The notes under the pieces are model-generated. The model was not told the origin of the DNA. It made no database searches and was given only the letters and a program-made list of their open reading frames with translations. The position numbers and the translations under genes were made by a program. Of a stretch of 17,800 nucleotides of DNA, positions 7,938 to 15,911 are shown piece by piece; position 1 is the stretch's first letter, and each line of letters opens with the position of its first letter. The stretch is from Planctomycetota bacterium (lineage in GTDB: Bacteria > Planctomycetota > Planctomycetia > Pirellulales > Pirellulaceae): the NCBI GenBank assembly GCA_023430365.1, contig JAEZAS010000537.1:1-17800 (forward strand), written 5' to 3'.

Positions 7938-7961
7938 CTAGGGAGTTCGGCCGGCGGAACC

Positions 7962-7976
7962 CTGTAACCTGCAACT
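7962..7976. repeat. Single short copy of the AGTTGCAGGTTACAG-type repeat
   Basis: CTGTAACCTGCAACT here resembles the arms of the inverted repeat at 11673-11724 beyond the other end of the acyltransferase gene. The match is short, so it may be a half element or chance. Confidence 0.35.
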
Positions 7977-7997
7977 CCTCAGCACCTTCTCGGCAAC

Positions 7998-10900
7998 TCA
8001 CTTCCCGCCGAATCGTTCCATCGCCAACTCCTTCAGCCCCTTCAAATCGAGCTTGCCGGTCCCCAGAACCGGCAGTTGCTCGACTTCGCAGAAGCTGTCG
8101 GTGCTCGGGATGAACAGGTTCGGCAAGCCGGCTTCGGTGAGACCTTTGCGCAGCTCCTCGGGGGTCTTGTCCATCTTCGTGTGGAAGACGACCAGCCGTT
8201 CCCCCTTGGTTTCGTGGGGGACCGCAGTGACGGCGACCTGAGCCTGGTCGGCTTCGCCGTTGCTCAGCAGTTTGGTGAGTTCTTCTTCCACCTGGATGTG
8301 CGGCACCATCTCGCCGCCGATCTTCGAGAACCGGCTCTCGCGGCCGGTGATGAAGATGAACCCGTCACTATCGATGTAGGCAATGTCGCCCGTGTTGTAC
8401 CAACCGTCGACAATCACCTGGTTCGTCAAATCGTCGCGGTGCAGGTAGCCCTTCATGACGTTGGGGCCGGTGATCCACAGCCGCCCCGGTTCGCCGGCCG
8501 GCTGCGGCTGGCCCGTTTCGGGATGGATGGCCTTGGCCGACACACCGGGGACCGGCCGGCCGACGGAGCCTTCCTTGCGATCGACCTGAAAATTGCCCAT
8601 CGACCGCGAGGGCGGAATGTTCACGCTCACCAGCGGCGACAGCTCGGTGGTGCCATAACCTTCGACCGGACGAACACCAAACTTGGCGTCGAACGAGTCG
8701 ATCAAGTCCTGCGGCAGCTTCTCGGCGCCGGCGACGACCACCTCGAGGGTTTCGAACTCCTCCTTCTCGCAGCGGCGGAGATAGGTGCGGAGGAACGTCG
8801 GCGTCGAGAGCAGCAGCGTTCCCTGGTGCTGCTTACACAGCTTGCCGACTTGCTTCGCGTCGAGGGGGCTGAAGTGGTAGACGCCCTTGATATCGAGTCC
8901 CGCCACGCCCCAAAGCGTCACGGTGTAGCCGAACGAATGGAAGAACGGCAGGATGCCGATCAGCACATCCGACCGGCGGAGATGCACGGCTTGATTGATT
9001 GCTTCGACGTTGGAACCCACGTTGGCGAACGTGAGCATCACTCCCTTCGGCGTGCCGGTCGAGCCCGAGGTGAAGATCACCGTGGCGACGTCGTCCGGCT
9101 GGACCTTGTGCAGACCAAGCTGGCGAATCAGCGCTCCGGCCGGCATCGCGTAGCTTTGCAGCACACCGATCGCCTTGTCGGCGGCGGTCGGCTTGTCCTT
9201 GAAGTCCTCGAGATAGATGACTTCGGCGTCCAGGTCGAAGTTCACCTTCTCCATGAACCTGCGGCTGGTCAACACGTGCTTGATGCCCGCCAGCTTGATG
9301 CAGGCGTTCATCACATCGGACGTCACCGTGTAGTTGAGATTTACCGAGATTCGGCGATCGAGCGCCAGCGCCATATTGGCCACGAACCCGGCCGCCGAGG
9401 GCGGCAGCAGCAGGCCCACGTACTGCTCGTCCGCTTTCAGCACATGCCGCCGCAGCAATCGGCGGAGGATCAGGCTGCGCATCAGCAGTTGGCCGCCGGT
9501 CAGATCGGCGCCGGTCGAGTCAGCGACCTTCGAAAGCCACTTCCGCTGCTTGCAGCGGCGAATGAATGCGGTCGAAATAACAGGCATAGTTTTGATTCGT
9601 TGCTCAACGGCCGTGGAGCCCAGCGAAAGCACCGCCTGACGAACCTCGTGCGGGTCGTGCGCTTCGCGGACTTGCTCGCCGAAGTGGATCGTAACCGGAT
9701 ACGGAACCCGCTTCGGCCATTTCCAAAAGAACCGGCCCCCTTCAAAGCTGAAAATGCTACCCCAAAGTCCGTCCAGGTAGATAGGCACCACCGGGGCGTC
9801 GGTCCCCTCAAGAATTTTCATCATACCGGGGCGAAAGCCCTGCACCTGCCCTGAACGCGTGAGGCCCCCTTCAGGGAAGATGCAAACCAGTTCGCCGTTG
9901 TTCAGCGCCTCGCGAGCGGTGCGCATCGCCGCGACGACCGACTTCGGCCGGTTCGGCAGAATGGGAATCATACCGAACATGTCAGCCAGTCGCTTGAGCC
10001 AGGGATTTTCGAAATTCGCTCCCCAGGCGATCATCCGAATCGGCCGGCTGCTGGTCAGCAATAGCAAGATGCCGTCGAGCCACGAGACGTGGTTGCAGAC
10101 GAGCAACGCCCCGCCCTCGCGAGGCAGGTTCTCCCGGCCGAAGACGCGAATCCGATAGACCGTCTTGCTCAATAGCCAGACGAAGAACCGAATCGACGCC
10201 TGCGGAATCAGCCAGACGATGTAGACGAACACTGGAATCGTCAGCAGCCCGGCGAGGAAGAAGATCTGCTGCGGCGTCATCAGCGGAGCGAGCGTTGCCG
10301 CTCCTTCACCGACCGCAGTTCCGGCGGCGGCGACTTCCCGCGGCGTTCGCAGCACGGCAAACAGCAGCGATGCGAGACAGATGCCGCTGAACGTAAGAAA
10401 GTTCGAGGCGGCCAGGATCGAACCGCGCGACTCACGCGGACTGCGATGTTGCAAATAGGCTTCCAGCGGAACGCTGAACAGGCCGGCGCTGGTGCCCAGG
10501 AAAAAGAGCAACGTGCAGGCCCAGATGGCTCCCGCCGTCATGCCGGGTCCTTCGACGAAGATCGTATGCGGCACCGTAAAGAGCAGCAGCGAACTGACGA
10601 CGACGCCAAACGCGCCGAGCGGCAGGATGCCCAGTTCCACATGGTCTCCCGACCAGACGCCGGCCAGCACACTGCCGATGCTCACGCCCGCGATGAGCGC
10701 CAAAAGCAGCGGAATCTTGGCCGACTCGCTTCCCAGGGCGCCACCTTCGGCAGCGAGCTGATCGATATTCAATTGAGCGAGACCACCCACCGCGTAGAAG
10801 AACGCGATTCCCAAAGCCACGCGCAGCAGCGCCCGGCTGGCGGCGAGCGCCTTAAAATCGCGAAATGTCTGGACGGGAAAATCCCAGGGGAACTTCCGTG

Positions 10901-11558
10901 TCGGGTTGCCGGCCGACATCGTGGCAATCGGCAGCGACGTCAGGGTCCCGAGCATCGCCACCCCGATCAGCACGATCGCCGACAGCCACCAGCCCTCCAT
11001 CCCCTTATCCCCGGTCGCGTCGGCCAGCCAGCAGCCCACGGCCGTGCCGATGACCATCGACACGACGGTCGCCAGGCCGAAAATGCCGTTCGCCTTCGAA
11101 ATCTTCTCAGGGGCCACCGTTTCCGGAATGCTTCCCGAACGGGCGGGCGAGAAGAGAGCGCTTTGGGCTCCCATCAGGGCCACGACGGAAAACAGCAGCG
11201 TCAGGGCCAGCCACGACGGCAGCGATCCCAACAAAATCGCCCCGACGCCGAGCGTCATGATCAGGATCTCGGCGATCTTGCAGGCGAGAATCACCGACCG
11301 CTTGCTGTACCGGTCAGCCAGGTAACCGGCTGGGGCGGCGAGCACCAGGTAGGGGGCCACGAAACAGACCGTCCCCGCCATCAGCACCTGCTCGACGTTC
11401 TCCCCCGCGTGATCCTTTCCGATGCCGATCACCAGCCAGCGGAAGATGTTGTCGTTCATCGCCGTGAGAAACTGGGTGGCGAGCAGCCCCAGAAAGCCGG
11501 CCGACCGCAACCCCCGCTCGGTTGCGGCGGCGTTGTACGTTTGTGGGGATTGGTCCAT
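7998..11558 (-). CDS. aas: Fused lysophospholipid transporter, acyltransferase and acyl-ACP synthetase (LplT-Aas type)
   Basis: A 1186-residue inner-membrane protein with three parts. Residues about 20-455 form a twelve-helix MFS domain like LplT, which flips lysophospholipids inward. Residues about 475-680 are a PlsC-type acyltransferase with HxxxxD (His490, Asp495, in NHVSWLDG) and FPEGG (Glu563). Residues about 690-1186 are an AMP-forming acyl-ACP synthetase of the ANL superfamily, with TSGSTGTPKG (830-839) and the late catalytic lysine in GTGKLDLKG (Lys1169). In E. coli the first part is a separate protein and Aas is about 720 residues; this three-way fusion is known in other bacteria. 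Together the parts import lyso-phosphatidylethanolamine and re-acylate it. The frame extends four codons to a TTG at 11570, but I chose the ATG at 11558. No Shine-Dalgarno sequence is visible. The gene is divergent from the GTPase pair. Confidence 0.93.
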   Translation of the reverse strand: MDQSPQTYNAAATERGLRSAGFLGLLATQFLTAMNDNIFRWLVIGIGKDHAGENVEQVLMAGTVCFVAPYLVLAAPAGYLADRYSKRSVILACKIAEILIMTLGVGAILLGSLPSWLALTLLFSVVALMGAQSALFSPARSGSIPETVAPEKISKANGIFGLATVVSMVIGTAVGCWLADATGDKGMEGWWLSAIVLIGVAMLGTLTSLPIATMSAGNPTRKFPWDFPVQTFRDFKALAASRALLRVALGIAFFYAVGGLAQLNIDQLAAEGGALGSESAKIPLLLALIAGVSIGSVLAGVWSGDHVELGILPLGAFGVVVSSLLLFTVPHTIFVEGPGMTAGAIWACTLLFFLGTSAGLFSVPLEAYLQHRSPRESRGSILAASNFLTFSGICLASLLFAVLRTPREVAAAGTAVGEGAATLAPLMTPQQIFFLAGLLTIPVFVYIVWLIPQASIRFFVWLLSKTVYRIRVFGRENLPREGGALLVCNHVSWLDGILLLLTSSRPIRMIAWGANFENPWLKRLADMFGMIPILPNRPKSVVAAMRTAREALNNGELVCIFPEGGLTRSGQVQGFRPGMMKILEGTDAPVVPIYLDGLWGSIFSFEGGRFFWKWPKRVPYPVTIHFGEQVREAHDPHEVRQAVLSLGSTAVEQRIKTMPVISTAFIRRCKQRKWLSKVADSTGADLTGGQLLMRSLILRRLLRRHVLKADEQYVGLLLPPSAAGFVANMALALDRRISVNLNYTVTSDVMNACIKLAGIKHVLTSRRFMEKVNFDLDAEVIYLEDFKDKPTAADKAIGVLQSYAMPAGALIRQLGLHKVQPDDVATVIFTSGSTGTPKGVMLTFANVGSNVEAINQAVHLRRSDVLIGILPFFHSFGYTVTLWGVAGLDIKGVYHFSPLDAKQVGKLCKQHQGTLLLSTPTFLRTYLRRCEKEEFETLEVVVAGAEKLPQDLIDSFDAKFGVRPVEGYGTTELSPLVSVNIPPSRSMGNFQVDRKEGSVGRPVPGVSAKAIHPETGQPQPAGEPGRLWITGPNVMKGYLHRDDLTNQVIVDGWYNTGDIAYIDSDGFIFITGRESRFSKIGGEMVPHIQVEEELTKLLSNGEADQAQVAVTAVPHETKGERLVVFHTKMDKTPEELRKGLTEAGLPNLFIPSTDSFCEVEQLPVLGTGKLDLKGLKELAMERFGGK

Positions 11559-11672
11559 GATGAGGCGCAAGACAAGCAGTGGCGGAACGAACTTGCTGGT
11601 AGGTTAGGGGGACTGCCCTAAGGCCGCAAGCTCGAACTAGCAGGTGCCCGTTCCAGGACAAAGTCATTGCAA

Positions 11673-11724
11673 GTTGCAAGTTACAGGTTACACGACGGCC
11701 CGCCTGATACCTGCAACTTGCAAC
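11673..11724. repeat. Imperfect 18-bp inverted repeat in divergent gap
   Basis: Arms 11673-11690 and 11707-11724 match as reverse complements at 15 of 18 positions, built around TTGCAAGTTGCA. The 241-bp divergent region between the acyltransferase gene and the first GTPase must also hold both promoters, but I cannot identify them with confidence. A short related copy lies at 7962-7976. Confidence 0.6.
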
Positions 11725-11799
11725 CAGTAACTCCCTGCTCCTTTACCAGGCTAGTCGCTCCCGTCGCCTGAATCTTGGACGCCCTTTCAAAACGAATCG

Positions 11800-13380
11800 A
11801 TGGTTAGTCAGCGACTCAGCAATCGCGTCGTGCTCGTCCTTACGCTGGCTGCCCTCGGCGTCCTGCTCGTCTGGCTGCCGCCGCGCGTGCTCGACCAGTA
11901 CGAGCGAATCCAGCGGATCGGCCCCCCCTGGACCTACTTTTACTTCGGAGTGGTGGGAGTCGGCGCGCTCATCCTGCTCAGCCTGTCGATTGCCATCCTC
12001 TGGCAGCTGGTCCGCAATACCCGCAAGAAAGAAGAAGCCCGCGAGCGCCGCAGCAAGAACCCCAGCGAGCTGAGCCAGGACGAATTGCAGCAGGAGGTGC
12101 AGGCCAACCTCGCCGCGGTCGACGACCTGCAACAGGACCAATCGGTCTCCGACGAACTCCGCCGCGAGCTCGAAAACCTCACCAGCAAGGTCGAGCTGAA
12201 GCAGCAGGCCCAGAAGCTGGAGATCGTCGCCTTCGGGACAATCTCCAGCGGCAAGAGCTCGCTGCTCAACGCCCTCGCCGGCCGAGACGTCTTTGCCACC
12301 GATCCACGCGGCGGCACCACGATGCAGCGGCAGGAGATTTCCTGGCCCGGCAACGACCAGGTGCTGCTCGTCGATACGCCCGGCCTCGGCGAGGTCGAAG
12401 GCCAAGAGCGACTGGCGGTCGCTGCCGACAGCGCTCGCGACGCCGACCTGGTGCTGCTCGTCGTCGACGGCCCACTGCGGCAAAGCGAGTTTCAACTCGT
12501 CAGCCGGCTGGGGGACATGGAGAAGCGAATTCTCGTCTGCCTCAACAAGCAGGACTGGTACGACGACGCTGACCGCGTCACCCTCCTCGGCCAGATCGCC
12601 GACCAGGTGAAAGCCTATGTCGAACGCGACGACATCCTGGCCGTCCGCTCTCGTGTGACCGAGCGAACACGCGTCCGCGTCCTGCCCGACGGTACCGAGA
12701 CCGAAGAAACTGTTCCGGTGGCCGCTGATATCAGCGCCCTGGCCGAGCGGATGTTGAAAGTCGTCCGCCGCGACGGCCACGACCTGCTGCTCGCCAACCT
12801 GCTGCTGCAATCGCGCGGCCTGGTCGACGAGGCTCGTCGCCGGGTGCAAGACGCGCTCGACAAGCGGGCCTGGGAAATGGTCGACAACTATACCTGGGCC
12901 GCAGGGGCCGCCGCGGCGGTCGCTCCGATGGTGCTCGACCTGCTACTGTCGAGCGGCTTTGCCATCAAGATGGTCGTCGACCTCGCTCGCATCTACCGGC
13001 AGGACGTTGACCTGAACTTGGCGACCCGGCTGGTCGGTTCGCTCGGCAAGAACCTGGTGGCGATCCTCGGTGTGAACGCAGCCGCCCCGGCGATCGCCGC
13101 CGGCATCGCGGGCATGCTGAAGACCGTCCCCGTCGCAGGGACCATTGCCGGTGGGGCCCTGCAAGGCATCGTCCAGGCGCTCGTCATCCGCTGGGTCGGC
13201 GCGGTGTTCATCGCCTACTTCAAGAGCGAGATGAAACAACCCGAAGCGGGACTGGCCAACCTCGCTCGCCGCGAGTGGCAACGGCTCACCGCTCCAGCCG
13301 AGTTGCTCAAATTCATCCAAACCGCCCGGGATCAAATCCGCGGCAAGATCACCGCCGAAGCCGAGGCGGAGAAGAAATGA
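11800..13380 (+). CDS. Membrane-anchored GTPase with DUF697-like C-terminal domain
   Basis: A 526-residue protein of the TRAFAC GTPase class. Two hydrophobic helices at about 10-28 and 45-70 anchor it; residues about 75-135 are charged and Gln/Glu-rich and likely form a coiled coil. The G domain follows: P-loop GTISSGKS (146-153), switch I Thr in RGGTT, DTPG (192-195) and NKQD (249-252). A clear G5 SAK-like motif is not visible; LAVRSRV lies in its place. The C-terminal region (about 360-490), Ala- and Gly-rich with several hydrophobic helices, looks like DUF697 (YcjF family). The ATG at 11800 directly precedes the first helix; no Shine-Dalgarno sequence is seen. It is followed on the same strand by a second GTPase of similar plan, so the two probably work as a pair. 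The cellular role of this family is unknown; membrane remodelling or stress signalling are guesses. Confidence 0.88.
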   Translation: MVSQRLSNRVVLVLTLAALGVLLVWLPPRVLDQYERIQRIGPPWTYFYFGVVGVGALILLSLSIAILWQLVRNTRKKEEARERRSKNPSELSQDELQQEVQANLAAVDDLQQDQSVSDELRRELENLTSKVELKQQAQKLEIVAFGTISSGKSSLLNALAGRDVFATDPRGGTTMQRQEISWPGNDQVLLVDTPGLGEVEGQERLAVAADSARDADLVLLVVDGPLRQSEFQLVSRLGDMEKRILVCLNKQDWYDDADRVTLLGQIADQVKAYVERDDILAVRSRVTERTRVRVLPDGTETEETVPVAADISALAERMLKVVRRDGHDLLLANLLLQSRGLVDEARRRVQDALDKRAWEMVDNYTWAAGAAAAVAPMVLDLLLSSGFAIKMVVDLARIYRQDVDLNLATRLVGSLGKNLVAILGVNAAAPAIAAGIAGMLKTVPVAGTIAGGALQGIVQALVIRWVGAVFIAYFKSEMKQPEAGLANLARREWQRLTAPAELLKFIQTARDQIRGKITAEAEAEKK

Positions 13381-13397
13381 CACCCGACCATCCCGCA

Positions 13398-13534
13398 GCC
13401 GGAGCGTAACACGCTCCGGAGCACGAGGTACACGCACCGCAACCGCCAGGCGATTCCGCCGAAGCAATCCACACCCAGGTCAAACGAACTAGCATCATCC
13501 ACCCATCCTTCTCCGGAGCGTGTTACGCTCCGGC
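13398..13534. repeat. 23-bp perfect inverted repeat of hairpin units between the GTPase genes
   Basis: Arms 13398-13420 and 13512-13534 are perfect reverse complements. Each is itself a hairpin, CCGGAGCGT, loop AAC (GTT in the right copy as read on plus), ACGCTCCGG. The left unit is preceded by GCAG. The right unit lies only 15 bp before the TTG at which the second GTPase probably starts. A related single unit with a changed stem is at 17389-17409. Confidence 0.85.
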
Positions 13535-13549
13535 ACTTGGATTACTCCC

Positions 13550-14893
13550 TTGAACGACTCTCCTGACGATCCCTACCGACAGGCCCTCGCCGCCGTCGAG
13601 CAAACACTCGACCGCTATCGTCGCGGTACCGACGAAGAGAAGGACAAACTCCGCGCCGAGTTCGCCGGCCTGCGGTCGATGCACGACAAGCTCCTCGCGG
13701 GCCGGGTCGAGATCGTGATCTTCGGCGAGATCAGCACCGGCAAGTCGGCCCTGATCAACGCCATCGTCGGCGAAGCCGTGGCGGCGGTCGATGTGCGCGG
13801 TGGCTGGACCAAGGAGGTCTGGCACGTCAATTGGAGCGGCGCGGGCTATGTGCTCCCCGGGCTCGGCGAGTCGCAGGTTGTGCTGATCGACACGCCCGGC
13901 ATCAACGAAGTCGGCGGCGGTGCTCGCGGGGAGATGGCCCGCGAAGCGGCGCAGCGGGCCGACCTGATTCTATTCGTCACCGACTCCGACCTGAACGAAA
14001 CCGAGTACTCCAACCTCGTCGAACTGGCGACGTTCCACAAACCGATCCTCGTCGTCCTTAACAAGATCGACCTTTACAGCCGCGAGCAGCGAGCCCGGCT
14101 GATCGACGTGCTCGCCAACGACCGCCTCAAGGAGATCATCCCCGCCGATCAGATCGTGTGCTCGGCCGCCGACCCGCGCGAGCGCGAGTACGTGATCCAG
14201 CGGGCCGATGGCAGCGAGGAAAGCCAGTGGCGTAGACCGCCGCCGGACGTCGCCGAGCTGAAGACCAAGATCCTCGAACTACTCGACCGCGAAGGCCTCG
14301 CCCTCACGGCGCTCAACGCGGCCCTTTACGCCGCCGACAAGACCGACCGCATCGCCTCGCTCCGCGTGCAGCTTCGTCAGACCCGCGCGATGCAGGTGAT
14401 CTGGAGCTATGCGACGATGAAGGCGATCGCCGTCGGGCTCAACCCGTTCGCCGTGGCCGACGTGTTCGGCGGTGTGGCGATCGATGCGGCAATGATCGTC
14501 ACGCTCGGAGCAGTCTACGGCCTCGAGCTTTCGTGGACGCACGCGCGCTCGCTCGCCACCTCAATCGCCAAGGCAGCCGGCTGGATGACGGTGAGCGTCG
14601 TCGCCACCACGCTCGCCGCCTCCGCCTTCAAGGCGCTGACAGTCGGCAAGGGAACGCTGATCACCGCCCTGCCCCAAGGCGCTGCGGCGGGGTATGGCTC
14701 CTACATCGTCGGCCAGGCCGCACGCTACTACTTCGAGCACGGGAGCAGCTGGGGCCCCGAAGGGCCGAAGGCGATCGTGCAAACGATCCTCAACGAAACC
14801 GACAAAGAATCGGTCATCCAGCGGCTGAAAGAAGAGATCGGCAAGAAGCTGCTGGTCAATCCGCACGCGGAGACGAACCGCAAGGGTTCGTAG
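13550..14893 (+). CDS. Second GTPase with DUF697-like C-terminal domain
   Basis: 447 residues from the TTG at 13550. The N-terminal helix region (about 5-48) is charged and lacks a membrane helix, unlike its neighbour. The G domain carries the P-loop GEISTGKS (59-66), a GGWTKE stretch at switch I, DTPG (114-117), NKID (171-174) and CSAAD as the probable G5. The C-terminal half (about 275-420) has hydrophobic, Ala/Gly-rich helices of DUF697 type, so it may associate with the membrane. The start is uncertain: the frame also has a GTG at 13520, but that lies inside a repeat arm, and the first ATG would remove part of the N-terminal helix. The 169-bp gap from the first GTPase and the shared plan suggest an old duplication with a joint role. 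The stop codon touches the repeat element that follows. Confidence 0.87.
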   Translation: MNDSPDDPYRQALAAVEQTLDRYRRGTDEEKDKLRAEFAGLRSMHDKLLAGRVEIVIFGEISTGKSALINAIVGEAVAAVDVRGGWTKEVWHVNWSGAGYVLPGLGESQVVLIDTPGINEVGGGARGEMAREAAQRADLILFVTDSDLNETEYSNLVELATFHKPILVVLNKIDLYSREQRARLIDVLANDRLKEIIPADQIVCSAADPREREYVIQRADGSEESQWRRPPPDVAELKTKILELLDREGLALTALNAALYAADKTDRIASLRVQLRQTRAMQVIWSYATMKAIAVGLNPFAVADVFGGVAIDAAMIVTLGAVYGLELSWTHARSLATSIAKAAGWMTVSVVATTLAASAFKALTVGKGTLITALPQGAAAGYGSYIVGQAARYYFEHGSSWGPEGPKAIVQTILNETDKESVIQRLKEEIGKKLLVNPHAETNRKGS

Positions 14894-15000
14894 TACACAG
14901 TAGACAGTTCACAGTAAACAGTTCTTGAGTTAGCGGTTCTGGCGGCCGTTCGAATGGCGAGCCGCAAGAACTGTCTACTGTGAACTGTTTACTGTCTACT
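14892..15000. repeat. Inverted-repeat element of ACAGT-type, copy 1
   Basis: Arms 14892-14926 and 14966-15000 are reverse complements at 32 of 35 positions. Each arm is a string of degenerate units such as ACAGTAGACAGTTCACAGTA. The 39-bp centre (14927-14965) is different in sequence but is shared, inverted, with copy 2 at 15912-16019. The element runs from within the stop codon of the second GTPase to five bases before the stop codon of the ferredoxin, so it makes up the whole convergent gap and would form a hairpin in both transcripts. It looks like a small non-autonomous mobile element. Confidence 0.85.
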
Positions 15001-15004
15001 CCCT

Positions 15005-15400
15005 CTACTGTTGCGCTTTCAACTCCGCCAGATGCTGCGCCGTGCCTACCAGGCGGTCCCAGTTGTCGCGGATGTATTCGGGCGGGCCGCCGATTTGGGC
15101 GACGTACTGCGCGACCAGTTCGGTCGGCACCATCTCGATCGCGTCCCACGGGCAGACCGTGAGCTCGTACGGATTCGTCTTCTTCTGCGGAATGTGCACG
15201 CACACCTCGCAGCCGACGCACCGCTCGAGATCGATCTCGCACCACGACTGCGTCCCCTTCACGACACCGCCGTGAATGGTCTTCAAGCTGATGCAATCGA
15301 CCGGACAAACTTCCAGGCACGACTGACAGCCGGTGCAGTTATCGGCATTGATAACCGCAAGCTCCTTAGGAAGCTTCTTTCGCGGACCCTGCTTTGCCAT
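15005..15400 (-). CDS. Ferredoxin-like protein with two iron-sulfur cluster motifs
   Basis: 131 residues, probably a cytoplasmic electron carrier. The first cluster motif is canonical, CxxCxxCxxxCP: Cys22, 25, 28 and 32. The second begins normally with Cys61, Cys64 and Cys67, but the fourth cysteine comes only at Cys83 in CPWD: 15 residues with two lysines and HIPQKKTNPYEL replace the usual three. Extra cysteines are at 36 and 54. The basic N-terminus (KQGPRKKLPK) and a 45-residue C-terminal helical tail extend the usual bacterial ferredoxin core. The ATG at 15400 is the only sensible start. The gene is flanked on both sides by copies of the same repeat family and has no obvious redox partner next to it, so its partner is unknown. 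Confidence 0.9.
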   Translation of the reverse strand: MAKQGPRKKLPKELAVINADNCTGCQSCLEVCPVDCISLKTIHGGVVKGTQSWCEIDLERCVGCEVCVHIPQKKTNPYELTVCPWDAIEMVPTELVAQYVAQIGGPPEYIRDNWDRLVGTAQHLAELKAQQ

Positions 15401-15439
15401 GCGTTGGTGCCCTGCTGTTTGATTTAGCCCGTTTGGGAG

Positions 15440-15473
15440 AGTAGACAGTATACAGTCGACAGTTCACAGTTTT
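15440..15473. repeat. Half copy of the ACAGT-type repeat
   Basis: Starts AGTAGACAGTATACAG and continues in the same degenerate units as the arms of the two full elements at 14892 and 15912, but has no partner arm and no shared centre. It lies 40 bp before the start of the four-helix-bundle gene. It may be a remnant or a single-arm insertion. Confidence 0.7.
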
Positions 15474-15512
15474 GACAAACTGCTGATCAAGCTCCCGCGA
15501 CGGGTGAACGCC

Positions 15513-15887
15513 ATGCAAGATTACCGCAACTTGCAGGTCTGGACCAAGTCTCACTCGCTGACGCTTTTAATCTACTCCACGACGCGAGACTTTCCCGCCG
15601 ACGAGCGTTTCGGACTCACCAGCCAACTCCGCCGCGCCGCCTCCTCGATCCAGGCGAACATCGCCGAGGGTTGCGGCCGCGGTGGCTCTCGCGAACTCCG
15701 TCATTTCCTCCGGATGGCTTCGGGCTCCGCCTCGGAACTCGAATACCACCTCCTCCTGGCAGCCGATCTCGGCTACCTCAACCAGCCCCAGCTCTATCAC
15801 AAGGTCATCGAAGTCAAACGCATGCTGGCCTCGCTGATCAGCCGGCTGACGCGTGAAATCAAGGACCAAGGTCGGACGAACGACTGA
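15513..15887 (+). CDS. Four-helix-bundle protein, S23/IVS (23S rRNA intervening-sequence) family
   Basis: 124 residues. The N-terminus MQDYRNLQVW and the block FPADERFGLTSQLRRAASSI followed by ANIAEG are the hallmarks of this small helical family, which is found in 23S rRNA intervening sequences of some bacteria, as free-standing genes in many others, and is related in fold to the Avd protein of diversity-generating retroelements. It forms a pentameric bundle and is thought to bind nucleic acid; its job is unclear. No reverse transcriptase or rRNA gene is nearby, so this is a free-standing copy. The frame also allows a GTG at 15504, but the ATG at 15513 matches the usual family start. It lies between a half copy and a full copy of a repeat element, which hints at a mobile or recently gained gene. 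Confidence 0.9.
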   Translation: MQDYRNLQVWTKSHSLTLLIYSTTRDFPADERFGLTSQLRRAASSIQANIAEGCGRGGSRELRHFLRMASGSASELEYHLLLAADLGYLNQPQLYHKVIEVKRMLASLISRLTREIKDQGRTND

Positions 15888-15911
15888 ACTTCCATGTGCC
15901 AATCGAGACTA

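Noticed and set aside
8076..9854. Plus-strand open frame (592 codons) opposite the acyltransferase fusion
   Set aside because: Antisense to conserved ANL and PlsC motifs, with Arg/His/Gln-rich composition and no recognisable domain.
10446..11621. Plus-strand open frame (391 codons) opposite the MFS domain
   Set aside because: Antisense to the LplT-like transporter; composition is extremely hydrophilic and unlike a folded protein.
11743..12849. Minus-strand open frame opposite the first GTPase
   Set aside because: Antisense to the P-loop, DTPG and NKxD motifs of a clear GTPase; no independent support.
15513..15887. Diversity-generating retroelement accessory protein (Avd)
   Set aside because: The fold family is related, but there is no reverse transcriptase, template repeat or variable repeat in the window.
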